DNA of 64,000 nucleotides from Dryococelus australis (lineage: Eukaryota; Arthropoda; Insecta; Phasmatodea; Phasmatidae). Positions 9,868 to 21,612 of this stretch are shown in pieces. Location of the stretch: assembly GCA_029891345.1 (NCBI GenBank), contig CM057009.1, positions 303,739,166 through 303,803,165 of the forward strand. Direction: 5' to 3'. Each line of letters starts with the position of its first letter. Within the stretch, counting starts at the first letter, position 1. Below the pieces are notes generated by a model, which was not told the DNA's origin, did not search any database, and saw only the letters and a program-made list of their open reading frames with translations. The position numbers were made by a program, and so were the translations under genes.

Positions 9868-11130
9868 GCTTGCACATAGCGATGTAAATGTGCCAGCAAA
9901 ATGGCATGTGAATACACTGTGGAACTCCGCCTAGGTATTGCCATAGTGGGCTGCTACGCTCCACCACAACCGGGAGTCCCCTCTTAGGCATTCACCTATG
10001 CTGCTGGGCCAATCAAGTAGGTTGATACTATAGCGACTTAGCCAATTTTCACATTCTTGCAGGAGTGCGATTGGATCATCACTTGCCATACCAGAATATG
10101 TCGGGTGTGACTGGAATCGTGCTGGTGGGGTTGTGGAGATGTTGGTAGACCTGTGTCACTCTGGAATGTGTGGTATGATGGGCATTACTGTCTTGTGTGC
10201 TGGAACCATTGTTGCTTGTAGTAGTGGTGTAGAGTTGGTGGGGGGCATGGTGAACGCTGTTTTCTACAGGTGGGTGTGGTCAGCTGCGTTGCACACTGTT
10301 TTCCTGATGATGAGCATGGCTGGTCTGTGTTTTCTCCACATGAGAGACAGTTGATGATGTCCCTTCATATCATGGTGCAAGGTTGCTGTTGACATGTTCC
10401 ATTTGTTGTGAAGTTCACCACTTTTGGTTCTGCTCCGTTGTTGACGAGTTGGTTGGAGTTTCTGGCCGACGCATCATTACTGCAACAGATACAATCAATG
10501 AAATATTTTTCCTTGAGTGTTGCACACTCTTGAGTTCATAAACTGTGTTCATGATACTGTTGGAGAAATCAAGTGCATGTGAGTGTGGTGTTTCCGATTC
10601 CGTCGCACCAACTGTCATTTTCACATTTTCTCAAAGTTCCCCGAAAGTTCATTGGTGGATGTCCATGGTTGGCATGATAACCGGCGGATGTGCAGAGTGC
10701 AGGCATGCGAACAGGGTTCGTAAAGCCCAGATCTGTCGAGGTCTCGTGCAGCATATACATACACATCCTCTGGTGTGCTTACAATGGTATGTCCCTACAC
10801 TTTTTCAGAAGTTTCTGAGTTTACATGTTCCACCTCTGCTTGAAATTTACGAGCTACGACAGGATCATGGTAGAAGAAGTTGTTGCCCCTCAGAAATACA
10901 AGGAAAATGGGTCTAATGTCGGCATAGGGCATAAACATTTCTTGCACATAGATGTGGGAGTACCGTTCACAGTTTGCCAGTTCAATCGACCCAGGTCGTC
11001 AGTGTAACGTGGTTGACATGGAGAAGAAGCCATTGCAAAATCCAGTTGTCCTTCGGATCGCGTGGCCTCGCAGGTCGCGGCTGGCAGGGGAGGTTCCTGC
11101 CAGTATGGCACTGGTGGAGGGGGAGGCACC
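9868..11130 (-). pseudogene. Gypsy A gag, N-terminal part, broken
   Basis: On the minus strand at about 10080-9890 there is a gag capsid pattern: DDPIALLQECENWLSRYSI, then DWPSSIGECLRGDSRLWW, then AEFHSVF. This is the usual D-P-x-x-F/L-L-x-x-x-E ... L-x-G-x-A-x-x-W-W arrangement of gypsy and errantivirus-like gag. Upstream (10900-11130, minus) a Pro-rich MPPPPPVPYWQEPP stretch may be the gag N-terminus. The domain lies directly outside the 5' LTR of element B, and the rest of gag is at 5255-4530, so element B split this gene. The start codon and 5' LTR of A were not identified. Confidence 0.65.
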
Positions 11131-12529
11131 CCTCTCGGTGGTGAACTTCCCCAAGATGGTGGTGGGGGTTGGCATCATGGGCTACATCGATCGATGAGGC
11201 GATGCATAGGCCCAAGATGGCAGCTTCTTTTTATTGCTGACAGAAAAATGGCGATTGCTGCACCATAACTTTTAACATTGTGTGCTGTTTTTTCCTGGTC
11301 CATAGTTGCCAGGAAAAGGCACGAAACAGCAAAAAGGAAATTTGAAAATTTTTGCCAGTAGCAAAATATGTAAACCAACAGTTTCAATTTGTCCTACCTT
11401 GTGAACACACATCACACACGTGGTCACAAAACATGAAACACTGGAAAAACACTAGAAAAGGCAAGGGCATGAAATCAGTGAAATTATTTCATGTCACTAA
11501 TTTAATAAGTGAAATTATTTCACTGAAACATTTGTATGTTTCCTAGTTATAAAATGTTCAGTTATGATGTTTAATACAAATTTCACAGTGTGAGATGTGG
11601 ATAAGTTAGTCTAAGTGCGCTCCATCAAAATTTGTAATGTTTATTTTTTGATACAGTACACTGTCGCGAAATTATATAAACTGTTCTGACAGTATTTGTC
11701 ATTTACCGCACTAGTGTTACACCTTTTTCTCTTATTAAGGTTCTACAAAACATGTCAGAAAACATTCTGGACTCTTGCAACAATAAAATAGCTTCTCTCA
11801 CATGGTCATAAATGCAGCCCGGTTTCCGATTGTTGTTTGTTTATCATAAATTGGATATCGTGTAGGGACAGCCCCTACACGATATCCAATTTATGATTCC
11901 TTCTTTATGTCTATGGTCACAACAGATGGCATAAAAGTTTCAATAGCAGAAGAGAAGAAAGAATGCATCAGTTCATATCCATATATTACCTAAATTGCAA
12001 ACAGCTCATTGTAAATGACAGGCAAAAACAACTCGCAAATGGCATATATTCCAGAGTTGGCAGGGCTACAAATGTAATCAATTATTATATGTAGGTGCTT
12101 GGTGATATCCAAAAAGTACGGATGTTATTCCCCCCCCCCCCCCCCTTGAAGTCTTCATTTTACTAAGTTTCTGAGTACAAGTTCTACACTATTAATGTAT
12201 GGAAAATGGGGTTAATAATGACACTTCCTATGTATAAAAACAATGTACTATATTCACATCCATGTACAATGGACATTTACACGACTAATTAAAATATTAT
12301 TAAATTATTTGAATATTTAGCTTTAGCAAGCATAATAATCAGTCTTGTGATTTCCATACGTAAACAAACTTATATGATTAGAAACTAAAAGAAGGCAAAA
12401 ATATCACAAAACTAAAAATAAGGCTTTTATGTGTGTTGATAAACATTACTCATGCTACAAAGCTCAAATTATTTTTTTACACAATCAATTCGTACATTGT
12501 GTGCGTAGCTTAGTGAAACAGTATTGCTG
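11131..12529. other. No gene seen
   Basis: AT-rich DNA without a convincing reading frame. It holds the perfect hairpin at 11844-11896 and a run of 16 C at 12130-12145. The 5' LTR of gypsy A could lie near 11150-11800, but no partner was found to prove it. Confidence 0.6.
11844..11896. repeat. Perfect 24-bp inverted repeat, 5-nt loop
   Basis: Arms 11844-11867 and 11873-11896 are exact reverse complements (TCATAAATTGGATATCGTGT... with its mirror) around ACAGC. Perfect pairing in otherwise decayed DNA suggests either a recent palindromic duplication or a structural role. No target duplication is evident. Confidence 0.9.
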
Positions 12530-12733
12530 TTTATAATTTAAGTTATTGCCAGAATACATATATGGCTAGAATATCTTTGTGTAAAAGCAATAATACACAA
12601 TTAACTGCACAGTGAAATTGGCTGCCTATGGTTATTTGATTTAGCTTTGATTTGTAATATTTGTTAGTATTATTGCTTTTACACAAAGATATTCTAGAAG
12701 TAAACGATTTCTGGCCATAACTTAATTTATAAA
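12530..12733. mobile_element. Hairpin MITE-like element
   Basis: A 204-bp foldback. Inner arms 12566-12596 and 12667-12697 pair perfectly over 31 bp. Outer arms 12530-12552 and 12711-12733 (TTTATAATTTAAGTTATTGC against its near mirror) also pair with few mismatches. The loop is about 70 bp. The superfamily is unknown and no clear target duplication was found. Confidence 0.65.
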
Positions 12734-15700
12734 TGGCATTAATGTATCACATAAAATAACTACAAAAATTTAATCATACAACAGAGATTTGAATTATAAC
12801 ACCTAAAATCACACAGCACGAACCTGTGCAAAAACCCTCTGAGCTATGCACTCAGCCTGCAATATTGCAGTGTAAAGGTTTATATAGACGAAGTCCGTAG
12901 CTATCACATATTTTTTAAAGTTGTGTTTATTGTTTGATTATGACTGTGCGAGTAAATTGAAAAATTTCCTCTTACTTACACGTACACTAACATTCATTTT
13001 GTACATACATATGATTTACAGAAGTCATAATCTTTTCGTAAACTGACATATACACCTTTTGTTTAATACTTGGGCGACCACCATCGTGTCTGTCGCAGCT
13101 CCGTTGGTATAGCAGAAATGTAGAACACATTCTAATTAGTCACATGCCCCAAAATTGCTTTTTGATTGGTTTGCAAACATAGTCTTCCATCTGGGGTGCC
13201 TATAAACTGATGATATTCAGGTGTGTTCGGCGAACACCTGCATGTGGTTTTTCATTCATATCCAAGAATGCGACGGACAGACTCACAGGCAGGAGTACAG
13301 TGTACTAATGCCGCCTTCTGCCTATGCAGGCTATGCATCTGAGAATTGTACCCCAGAGCACGAGATGATGATGAGGGTCGTGGGTAGTTGACTCTAAATG
13401 TGGTCCCCTGATGATCCGCCATCTCTGGAACTGGTGCTGCTGCTGGTGCTGATGAAAGCAATAATCCAATGTCTACGCTAGTGGAAGATGTACAGCGGCA
13501 TCCAAATGCTTATCTCACTCCAGCGAAACTGTTCAGGCTGTCTCAACACCTACAAAATTACGATGTTATGATAAGAGGTTATGCAGTCGTGAAGTCTTTT
13601 CTCACTATACCTAATTTATTCACAATATCTCTTCTGCAGATACACTTACATGAATGGTTCTCCACTTAAGCAAGAGAGCACTTACACCATTAAAAGCACA
13701 AAAGCCAACATGATAATCAATGAGAATCATGTCCCATCCGTGCAGCAAACGGACCATGGATGCAGGGTGGCACAGGCTCCAGGTAACTAAAACATAAAAA
13801 GTTCCAGATATTAAGTTAAACTATTGCGATGAACATGGTTAGTTACAAAAAGTGAAGGCTTGGAGTGGTCGCGGTGCCACGTCCACCCCGCGAGAAGCTA
13901 GAGACGCTACAAAATGATGGGTTGAAACTGATCCCTCTCACTGGCTGAGAGTTCTTGTGTGGTTATGATAAAACTTATAATTAACATTCTAATAATGATT
14001 GATGACTGAAATAGACAAGTGCAGCGCTGTTGAGATGATAAAACAGGAAAACACTATATATTTATTAATAAAACGTGATTTACACAAAATATAAAATAAA
14101 AACATTATGTATGATTTTGTTAGTAAACATAACATTTAAACCCAAACAAGAGGTTATTTTGATGAGGGTTTTAAGTGTTATTAGCTTAGGGCTGACTGAC
14201 ACACTTTAAAGAGTACTTATAGCTCACAAGAATGTACATTTTATGTCAAACTCGAAAAAGTGCGGTTATGCCACCATGTGGTCGATACGCTACATTGGCC
14301 CACGTCAGTCTATGATTGCTTACATGACAACACTCGCCAATACTGCCACATAACACTGGTGTTTGTTACTGGCTCCTGATTAAATCACAAATTGTACATG
14401 CTGTCTGTTACATGCAAGTATATGCTATGGGTGGCTGTGATAAAATATTTTATTCCATATTGCACTGCACTTGTTACGGGAGTGTGACACATAATTATTA
14501 TATGAGTGTAGCAGATCAGTGACATAAACATGTGTGTCAAATAAATTAGCACCAAATAAAATAAACACGTACCAAATATAACACTTAAAAAAATGGAAAC
14601 AAACAATATGGAATTAAATATATGCATAATTAAAATCCAGAACAAAAACTACACATTGTAAACATATCTCATGTGCCCGTGGCACATACTAAGTAATACT
14701 GCACATAATTAAAAAATATAGTAATGAAGCAATGCACTGAATAAATCAAATAGTCATATAAAGAAAACATTAATAACAAAGTATACACTGCAATGGATTG
14801 ATGCACACAGATGTGCACATGCAGAACACTGGCTTGAGAGCTGCTGCTGCCCTCATGTGGTGGTGTGGTGAACTAATGCTGTAAGCTGTTGATGTTTGGA
14901 ATGGCCTAAAGGGTCGCATGTTGTACATGGTAAGACACAATATATAATGTATTAACCACGTGGTAGGTTAATCTCACTTTTTAGAATTTAATGTAAAACA
15001 TGTGTGTCTGTTAGTGGTATAATTTTTTAAGTTAAATGCTACTCTTATCAGTCATTGGATACATTAAGTATAACAAACCATAGACTAGGAGCAACACACA
15101 CTCTCCTTGGAATCATGCCTCATTTTAGGTTGTGTGTTTTGTGTTATGCAAACTGCATAAGTGCCAACATATTTTTTTACTTTTGTTAATATGTATTTTT
15201 TAATAAACATGATAGTGTTTGTGTGTATCCTCACCTCCCTGAAATTGCACATGCCCATTCCATTTCATTCATCGTCATAGTTTTATATAATTAAGTGTTT
15301 TTTCATGTGTACATGGGAAAGCTCAGCCACTTAGCTAGCTCAGCCACCTAGCTAGTTCCCCGCCAATCCCCTAGTCAATAGCGTCATAGTCATCTCGAGG
15401 AGGGGGTCGGGGGACATCGCGCACAGCCTCTCCGGGTCTGCATTTAGCATTATCATGTAAGTCAAAAGCTATACGTTCTTAGTATACTGGAATCTTTTTA
15501 ACACACGTTAACCCATAGAGAGTGCCACACCACAACCCAATCCGTATCGTACACGACTTGGGCATAACTTTTCATTAAAACCACGTAGGCATTCGCGCCA
15601 ATTTTGCAGCACAAGTGTTCTCCCACTTAAACGGAGATTGTTTGAATCAGTGCCTCTTCGGAGGGTTTCAGAAAATAAATCGTCCTGTTGAAATGAGTGT

Positions 15701-15840
15701 CGTGTACGTATTTATTTTCTTGGCCGCAACTTGACCACATAACTTGTTTATATGACTAGACACATAATTTTTCTAACAGTAAATAAGGCGTGGAATTGGC
15801 TTGAAACAGTCTCACAGGAGTGAAGTATGCATTGAGGAAG
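12734..15840. other. No gene seen
   Basis: AT-rich sequence with only short chance reading frames. At 15319-15357 a 17-bp unit (CTCAGCCACTTAGCTAG) occurs twice in tandem next to a short GC-rich island at 15395-15440. Nothing else could be supported. Confidence 0.6.
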
Positions 15841-18340
15841 GCTGATATTCATCAGTAGACTAGGTAATATGGATTATAGTTTTAACAAAATCATCTTCAG
15901 TATACGCAAGACATCAGAGATGGCCACGTGAGCCGACGGCACCATGACCCGCATCATTCGTGCTTTCCGCACTTGGCGCCCGCTAACCTGGCAAAACCAC
16001 TGACGAACATTTATACAGTCCACAAAACCCCATCTCCTCTGATGTACCAATCCATAAGACGTCAAATCTTTAGTGAATGAAAATAAGAAGTTTTTAATAT
16101 AGAAGTTTTTAAGGCTGGATTCTAATCCTTTTTTTTTTTTTTTTTGCTGAAATTACCTATGCGTTTATGACGAAATATAACATGAGCTGATAACTTGCGA
16201 CACAGTGTGCCTTTTCAAGGTATTTACAAGAGGCAAAGTCGTAATACATATAGAAAATCGAGTATTATTAGGCAGCCAGCTGACTGATTAAATATAAATT
16301 TATTGAGTACGCACAAGCCACGAAAATATTTTTAATAAATGGGAAATTGTTTGCCTTCACTACACTTCATACGACTCCATCACATTTTTGTTAAATCGTA
16401 TTAAAGGTGTGCCATTTTTACAGCTAAAAAATGTCTCAAACATGGGGATATGTATTTACTTCACAGTGTTTAATTGCTTGAAGTATTATTGGTGAGGCAT
16501 TGCATCCTTTATATACTGCGCGATTGCTTTATATAAGTACTTGAAGAACGCTGCATAGATATATGAAATGAGGCTAAAACAATACACGAGTACCGTAGAT
16601 AAAATATAAAACAGCTTAACTTGTGACTTATATAAAAAAACCACCAAGGCCATACAGTCCGTTGTAACATTTGTTGCGAAAAATCACACTTGCACTGACG
16701 ATTAATAAAAAAGCGATCCCAAAAATCAAATAATTGCAACACAGCAGTACACGACGGAAAATTCACATGTCGGCAATGTACAGCAGCAGACACAGCAATG
16801 CAATTGTCACATGCCACCAGCACGCACATGGCAGATGTAAACTAAACAGCACTGCTCGTTCATTTCACACCCCACCAGTCAGCATTGACTTCAGCACTTC
16901 TCCCTCTCTTACCATTCGCCGCTTACATACCGCCACTGGCCACCTTCTTTCCACACCCACCTTCTCTCAATAGCTGATTTCATTGTTACCAACTCACACA
17001 CCACAATTTTCGCAACCAAACCTGGTGATGTAGTTTCCTTTCCACCACCTTGTTCCACCAGCTGAGAGCACATGGCCACCAAGTAGCGGAAGGCAACACC
17101 TAACCACTGCAGCCATCCCAACTCTTGCGACAGGAACTACCAGAGATACCACGCCCTATGTATATATTATGCAAGGACACACAAGCAAATACTTGATAAA
17201 AACAATTACCTGATGACACTGAAAAATAAACATACAATAAGCACTGCACATGGGATAACCCTAACATTAAAAATAAAACATTTTAAAAGGCCATAAAAAT
17301 AAACAAACAGTTGATGCACACACTGCACCACACCCATAAGTAAGAGGGATACTCTGTGGATGTATGCTGCTGCTCGCTCGTGGGTGGGGGTAAACTGTTG
17401 CCGGTGTTGCTTGCGACATGGCGAATGGCCTGGAGGAATATAACGTGGTACACATAATTGGTTTTTAACACAACTATTATGTTTTATATATTATAGTATT
17501 ATATTTTATACCATGTATAATATATACATACTTGAATTATTATATTTAGAAAATTAAAGCATTTCACTTAATAAAAGTTTTTTTAATAGTAGTAGATGTG
17601 ATAATAATAAGAAGTTGAAACATATGTTAATGCATGTTAAGTATACATGGTGGATTGGATATCAATGAAATTTTGAATTTTAATTACAAATTAAATATGA
17701 GAAATTTTTTAAAATAATTTTTTTTCAGTTTAAGAATTCTTTGTTGAAAACGGCACGACGACTGCAAATTTACTGCATTTTTCATATAATCTGATTAATT
17801 ATTGCAAGCTGCTTGAAACACAATTGAGAAATAAGGGGTTTTCTCTTCCTAGGTACCAGTGTTCGGCAACAGAATATGTATATTCACACACCTGCATGCC
17901 CTCAGTAAATAAAGGTAAAATGTTTTTCATTCTCGGCACGAATCGCTTCCTGTCGGCTTGAAAACGAAGCAAGAGACTGAGTGCAATAGAGTGCGAAGAA
18001 TATGTCTATACACACAGCTTGAACGATCATCTTATCACTGGATTAAAAAAAAAAAAAACAGTGTTTCTTTTATGACAATGTTTTAATAACTGATGGGGTG
18101 TAAAAAGCAAATGTTCGAAAGTACTGACCTCTGAACTGCTACAATGTGATGGGCGTGGTACGCTATTTATTAGAAATAATAATTTTAAGGTGCTTTACGG
18201 AAAGGTAGTGTTGCTTTATCTGGATTGTACGTATATAGAAATGTTTTTCGTAGATATGTAGGGCGGTAGGTTTTAAGTATTATTAGTAGAAATAGTCTCG
18301 CTTCATTTTCGTCTTTTTTTTTTTTTTTTTGTGTTTTCTG
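15841..18340. other. No gene seen
   Basis: No conserved domain. There are homopolymer T runs at about 16130-16145 and 18317-18330 and an A run near 18046-18058. A pyrimidine-rich, slightly GC-richer stretch at 16830-17130 has short open frames on both strands without any recognisable motif. Confidence 0.6.
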
Positions 18341-18349
18341 TCTATGCAA

Positions 18350-18960
18350 CCAGTATGACCTGGTGGTATATTCGAAAAGTATTAGGTTTTAAATATTTTC
18401 TTAGGAATGGATAATTTGTAGGCACTGACAGTATTGTTGTCAGTATTGTTCGTCGGAGTGACTGATTGTAACACTTTGGTTCGAAGGTTGTAGGGCTCGT
18501 CTGTATGGATGACTGGTTTGCTGGTACAGTCTGATGGTAAGCTCTTCTCAAATAGATGGTATGATTGTGTGGTGTGACATGGCCTGCATGTATTGATGGT
18601 TGGAATGGTTTGGTTGGAACATTTGATTTGCTGGTCTTCTGCTATTGAAACACCATTTCGATATTGTTGATTCGTCGGTGAGGATATTCTATATGGAAAC
18701 ATTGTATGGTATGTGTATGTGACAAGTGTGACATGGTGGTGTTTGTATGTGATAAGTGTTTCATGGTGGTGTTTGTATGTGACATGTGTGACATGGTGGT
18801 GTTAATATCAAGTATTTGGTTACAATATTTTCGTAGGAATGGTTGGTTTGAATGGTCTGACAATATTGAGTATTTCGATTGCAGGTCTGATGATTTGGCT
18901 GGTTTGTCTTGTTGATAGCCTATTTATTTGACATAAATGGTATTGCTGTTTCTCTGTTAA
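18350..18960. repeat. Degenerate low-copy repeat block
   Basis: Phrases such as TTTCTTAGGAATGG, TTTTCGTAGGAATGG and TTGGAATGGTTTGGTTGG recur, as do GGTTTGCTGG-like pieces, which suggests an old tandem array. The clear 30-bp minisatellite at 18713-18803 lies inside it. Confidence 0.5.
18713..18803 (+). repeat. 30-bp minisatellite, three units
   Basis: Three units of exactly 30 bp with core GTGTGACATGGTGGTGTTTG. In one plus-strand frame each unit reads CDKCDMVVFV or a close variant, so the array mimics a C-x2-C zinc-ribbon repeat. The period is a multiple of three, so it stays open, but no surrounding gene is visible. Confidence 0.75.
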
Positions 18961-19399
18961 CGACATGGACTTTAGATAACGACCGACTTTATGATCGGTT
19001 CATGTAGTCGAGATTTCAGGTGATAAAATAGTTTATCGGAATATTTACTTTGTTTGTTTCTTGACAGATGTTATTTTATGCCTGGGGATACTGTGTGATG
19101 GTTGAAATGTCTGGCCATACAGATTGATACAATTGTTTTTAATAATGTTGGTGGGAAATGCTGTTCGGCATATTTATTTAAAATACATATTAATATCAGC
19201 GATGGTCCTGTGTACAGTAAATTAAACATTGTCTTAAGCTGCAGAAACATAATAAATGATTTTTAACTGGCCATATTTTCCTCATCGTGCTGAAATATAA
19301 GAGTACTGAAATTTTGTATACATGTGATACTATATACCTTGTCGCTGTGTCAGTTTTCTGGAGTGATATTTTGAATAGACATCCTGTAATTTGCTGCTT

Positions 19400-19483
19400 G
19401 CACCACAATTAGCACTGCATGCACCACAATTAACCCTGCACACACCAAAATAAGCACCACATGCACTGCAATTAGCACCGCAC
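19400..19483. repeat. 21-bp minisatellite, four units
   Basis: Four consecutive 21-bp units of the type GCACCACAATTAGCACTGC. The same unit recurs at 19893-20005 and in reverse orientation at about 28499-28615. Confidence 0.85.
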
Positions 19484-19892
19484 ATTCCACCAAATACACT
19501 CAAGACCAATAACGGAAAGCTTGAAAATTTTTGCGAGAAAAATACAGCGGTGTTATCATTTCCAACCAGCAGAGAGCAGCACATGTGTTTAATAGTACTT
19601 ACATTCCAATGATAGTAAAGTTACAATACCAACTTGGAGCATATAAGGAAGGAACATTCTTTTCTGTATGGAAAGTTTATTAAACAATGGCCAAAAATTA
19701 GACAACGAATTAATTCATAATACATCAAATGTTAAAAAGTGGAAAATATTTTCTAAGTAATAACAATTATGAATTTAGAAATATTTCTGATAACATATTG
19801 ATAGTAACACCTCTTGCCACTAGGTTTATTTTTCGCACACTCGTCTGTACTATTTATATAGAGCTGTCCAGTTTTGATCCATAGTGTATTTG

Positions 19893-20005
19893 GTTCCACA
19901 ATAAGCACTGCATACACTGCAGTTAGCACCGCACGCACCAAGTTAGCACCGCATACACCGCTGTTATCACCGCACACACTGACATTATCCCTGCACGCAC
20001 CATAA
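19893..20005. repeat. 21-bp minisatellite, about five units
   Basis: About five units of 20-21 bp with consensus close to ACACTGCAGTTAGCACCGC, same orientation as the block at 19400-19483. The roughly 400 bp in between is unique, which suggests that a longer array was interrupted. Confidence 0.85.
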
Positions 20006-20269
20006 GTTAGCAATGCAAGGTGGTGAAAATATGGGATAAAAACGTAATCTAGTGGTCAATGTGCCATTCAATTGATTGGTGTAGGTAGTGAAATAATTTA
20101 TTATTTAGAGATATTGATTAATTGCTACAGGATTTCGGCACATTGATCGACTATCTACCCAATAATATATAAAGCTGGGGTCAGTCGTCTGCTGGTCTTT
20201 ATGCCGGGAGCTTCTACGCTGATCGTTCCACCTGCCACCAAGTGTATGGCCTCCTACATGCAATTCTGT

Positions 20270-20935
20270 TAATTTCATTTGTAAAATTTTTCGAAATATT
20301 TAAATTTTTTGGAAGTTTTACACATTTTTAATAATCTTTTTTGGGAAATTTTGCGGTGTTTTGTGTTCAAGGTCATGGGCACAGGGTCAAAGACACTGGC
20401 GCGAATTATTTTGGGGAAAAGAATTGCATGTGTGCTGATCCACGCGATTTGCTGGACCAGGCTCGGATCGTCGGATCCACTTTTACTGTGGTGGAGAAGT
20501 GGTGAGGGCAAGTGCATACGACAGCGGTATGAACGACGACAAGGGAGAGGTGGTGAGGGTGGAAAAGGGTTGTTGTTTTGTGGTGGGAGTGGGCAGTCAG
20601 GGGGTGAAGGGTTATTGGGACCATTGTAATGGTCAGGGGGTGAAAATGAGTGAAGCTGTTGATGAGGGTGGTGAGGAGAGTTTTAACACAATGTGATTGA
20701 TTGGAGGGGGCGGATGCCTGCCGACTTAAGAACCAATGAAAGAATTGGTGGTTTGGTGATGTGGATCAGTCGTCTATTTAATGTGGTGCTGGGGGAACTC
20801 CGGAAATGTAAGTTTTTAAAATAATTTTGAAATAATTCTATATAATTTTTTAATATTTCAAAAATATTCTAAATATTTTTATAGTAAAAATATACCTTTG
20901 TAATTTTTAAGGTTGTCACCTTGTCAAGGTCATCT
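20270..20935. other. No gene; AT-rich repeat-like segment
   Basis: Composition and phrases (TTCAAGGTCATGGGCAC, stretches of AAATATTTTAAATTTTT, GTCAAGGTCATCTTGTCAAG) resemble the interior of the element at 26708-29486, so this may be a diverged relative. A G-rich stretch lies at 20500-20660. Ends could not be defined. Confidence 0.4.
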
Positions 20936-21029
20936 TGTCAAGCTCAAGACCACCGACATCCAATATGTCCGACCAGAATGACAGAGCATGAACAGCTCCA
21001 CTGCCCCACCTCCCTAAACACTCTATGCC

Positions 21030-21205
21030 GCCGACCTCCCGTGACACAGTCGGTTGGTGCGCCGCCGGTCTGAAGTTTGAGAGGTTCTGGGTTAGAATCC
21101 TCGACAAGGCAGGGGTGTTAGTTTAAGTTAAGTTATAAGTTCGATTGTAAGCGCTCCCCTGACATGCCTTCAGGAATTAAACCGGGGGACGTTAATAAAC
21201 CCTTT
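21030..21205 (+). repeat. tRNA-derived SINE, family 2, copy 1
   Basis: Starts near GCCGACCTCCCGTGACACAG, with a box-A-like CAGTCGGTTGGTGCGCC and a box-B-like GGTTAGAATCC. The body (GTGTTAGTTTAAGTTAAG, GCTCCCCTGACATGCCTTC) and tail match 63112-63290. Ends in TTAATAAACCC. Target duplication not clear. Confidence 0.75.
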
Positions 21206-21501
21206 TCAATCCATTGATTAAATCCAACACTCTATGCCTCATTAATAATACATTGTGCCGAACTCGACTATGTCATTCTACCCACAGTGTTAAATATTTA
21301 TCCTATACAAGTTATGAAAAAAAAAACATGTGGACTTGTAACACCTAGGTGTTTTTCAAAGGTTTATTTTAAAAAGTTTGAAGTTCAAATTTGTATATAA
21401 ATTTATGCATTATTTCAAAGAAGGCATTAGCTTTATCACAGCGAAATCAGTATCATTGTGCTCTTTATCTTGTTTATGTGAACAATCTTCTTTCGGCTTT
21501 A

Positions 21502-21612
21502 GGGACCGCGATGGCCGGGCGGTTAGCCCGCTTGCCTATCACCATGGCGAACTGGGTTCAATCCGCTGGTCGGCGGCCTCGTTAGGCCTTCTCGGGGATC
21601 TCCCACTTCCTC
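21502..21612 (+). repeat. SINE family 1, 5' fragment
   Basis: Carries the tRNA-like head (GGCCGGGCGGTTAGCCCGC, then GGGTTCAATCCG) and the following CTTCTCGGGGATCTCCCACTT block of family 1. It lacks the 3' half found at 650-732. It lies directly before the 285-bp array. Confidence 0.75.

Larger units (their letters stand above)
18961..20269. other. No gene; two 21-bp minisatellite blocks
   Basis: Apart from the minisatellites at 19400-19483 and 19893-20005, no conserved feature is seen. Minus-strand frames through the blocks are open and Cys-rich only because the unit length is a multiple of three. Confidence 0.6.

Noticed and set aside
14385..14645. 86-codon hydrophobic minus-strand open frame
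   Set aside because: AT-rich chance frame; the hydrophobic residues follow from T-rich codons and there is no conserved domain.
18642..18863. Minus-strand open frame with TTMSHLSHTN repeats
   Set aside because: Produced by the 30-bp minisatellite, whose period keeps all three frames open.
19330..20013. Minus-strand Cys-Gly-Ala-Asn repeat protein
   Set aside because: It is the 21-bp minisatellite read in one frame. There is no start, splice or promoter support.
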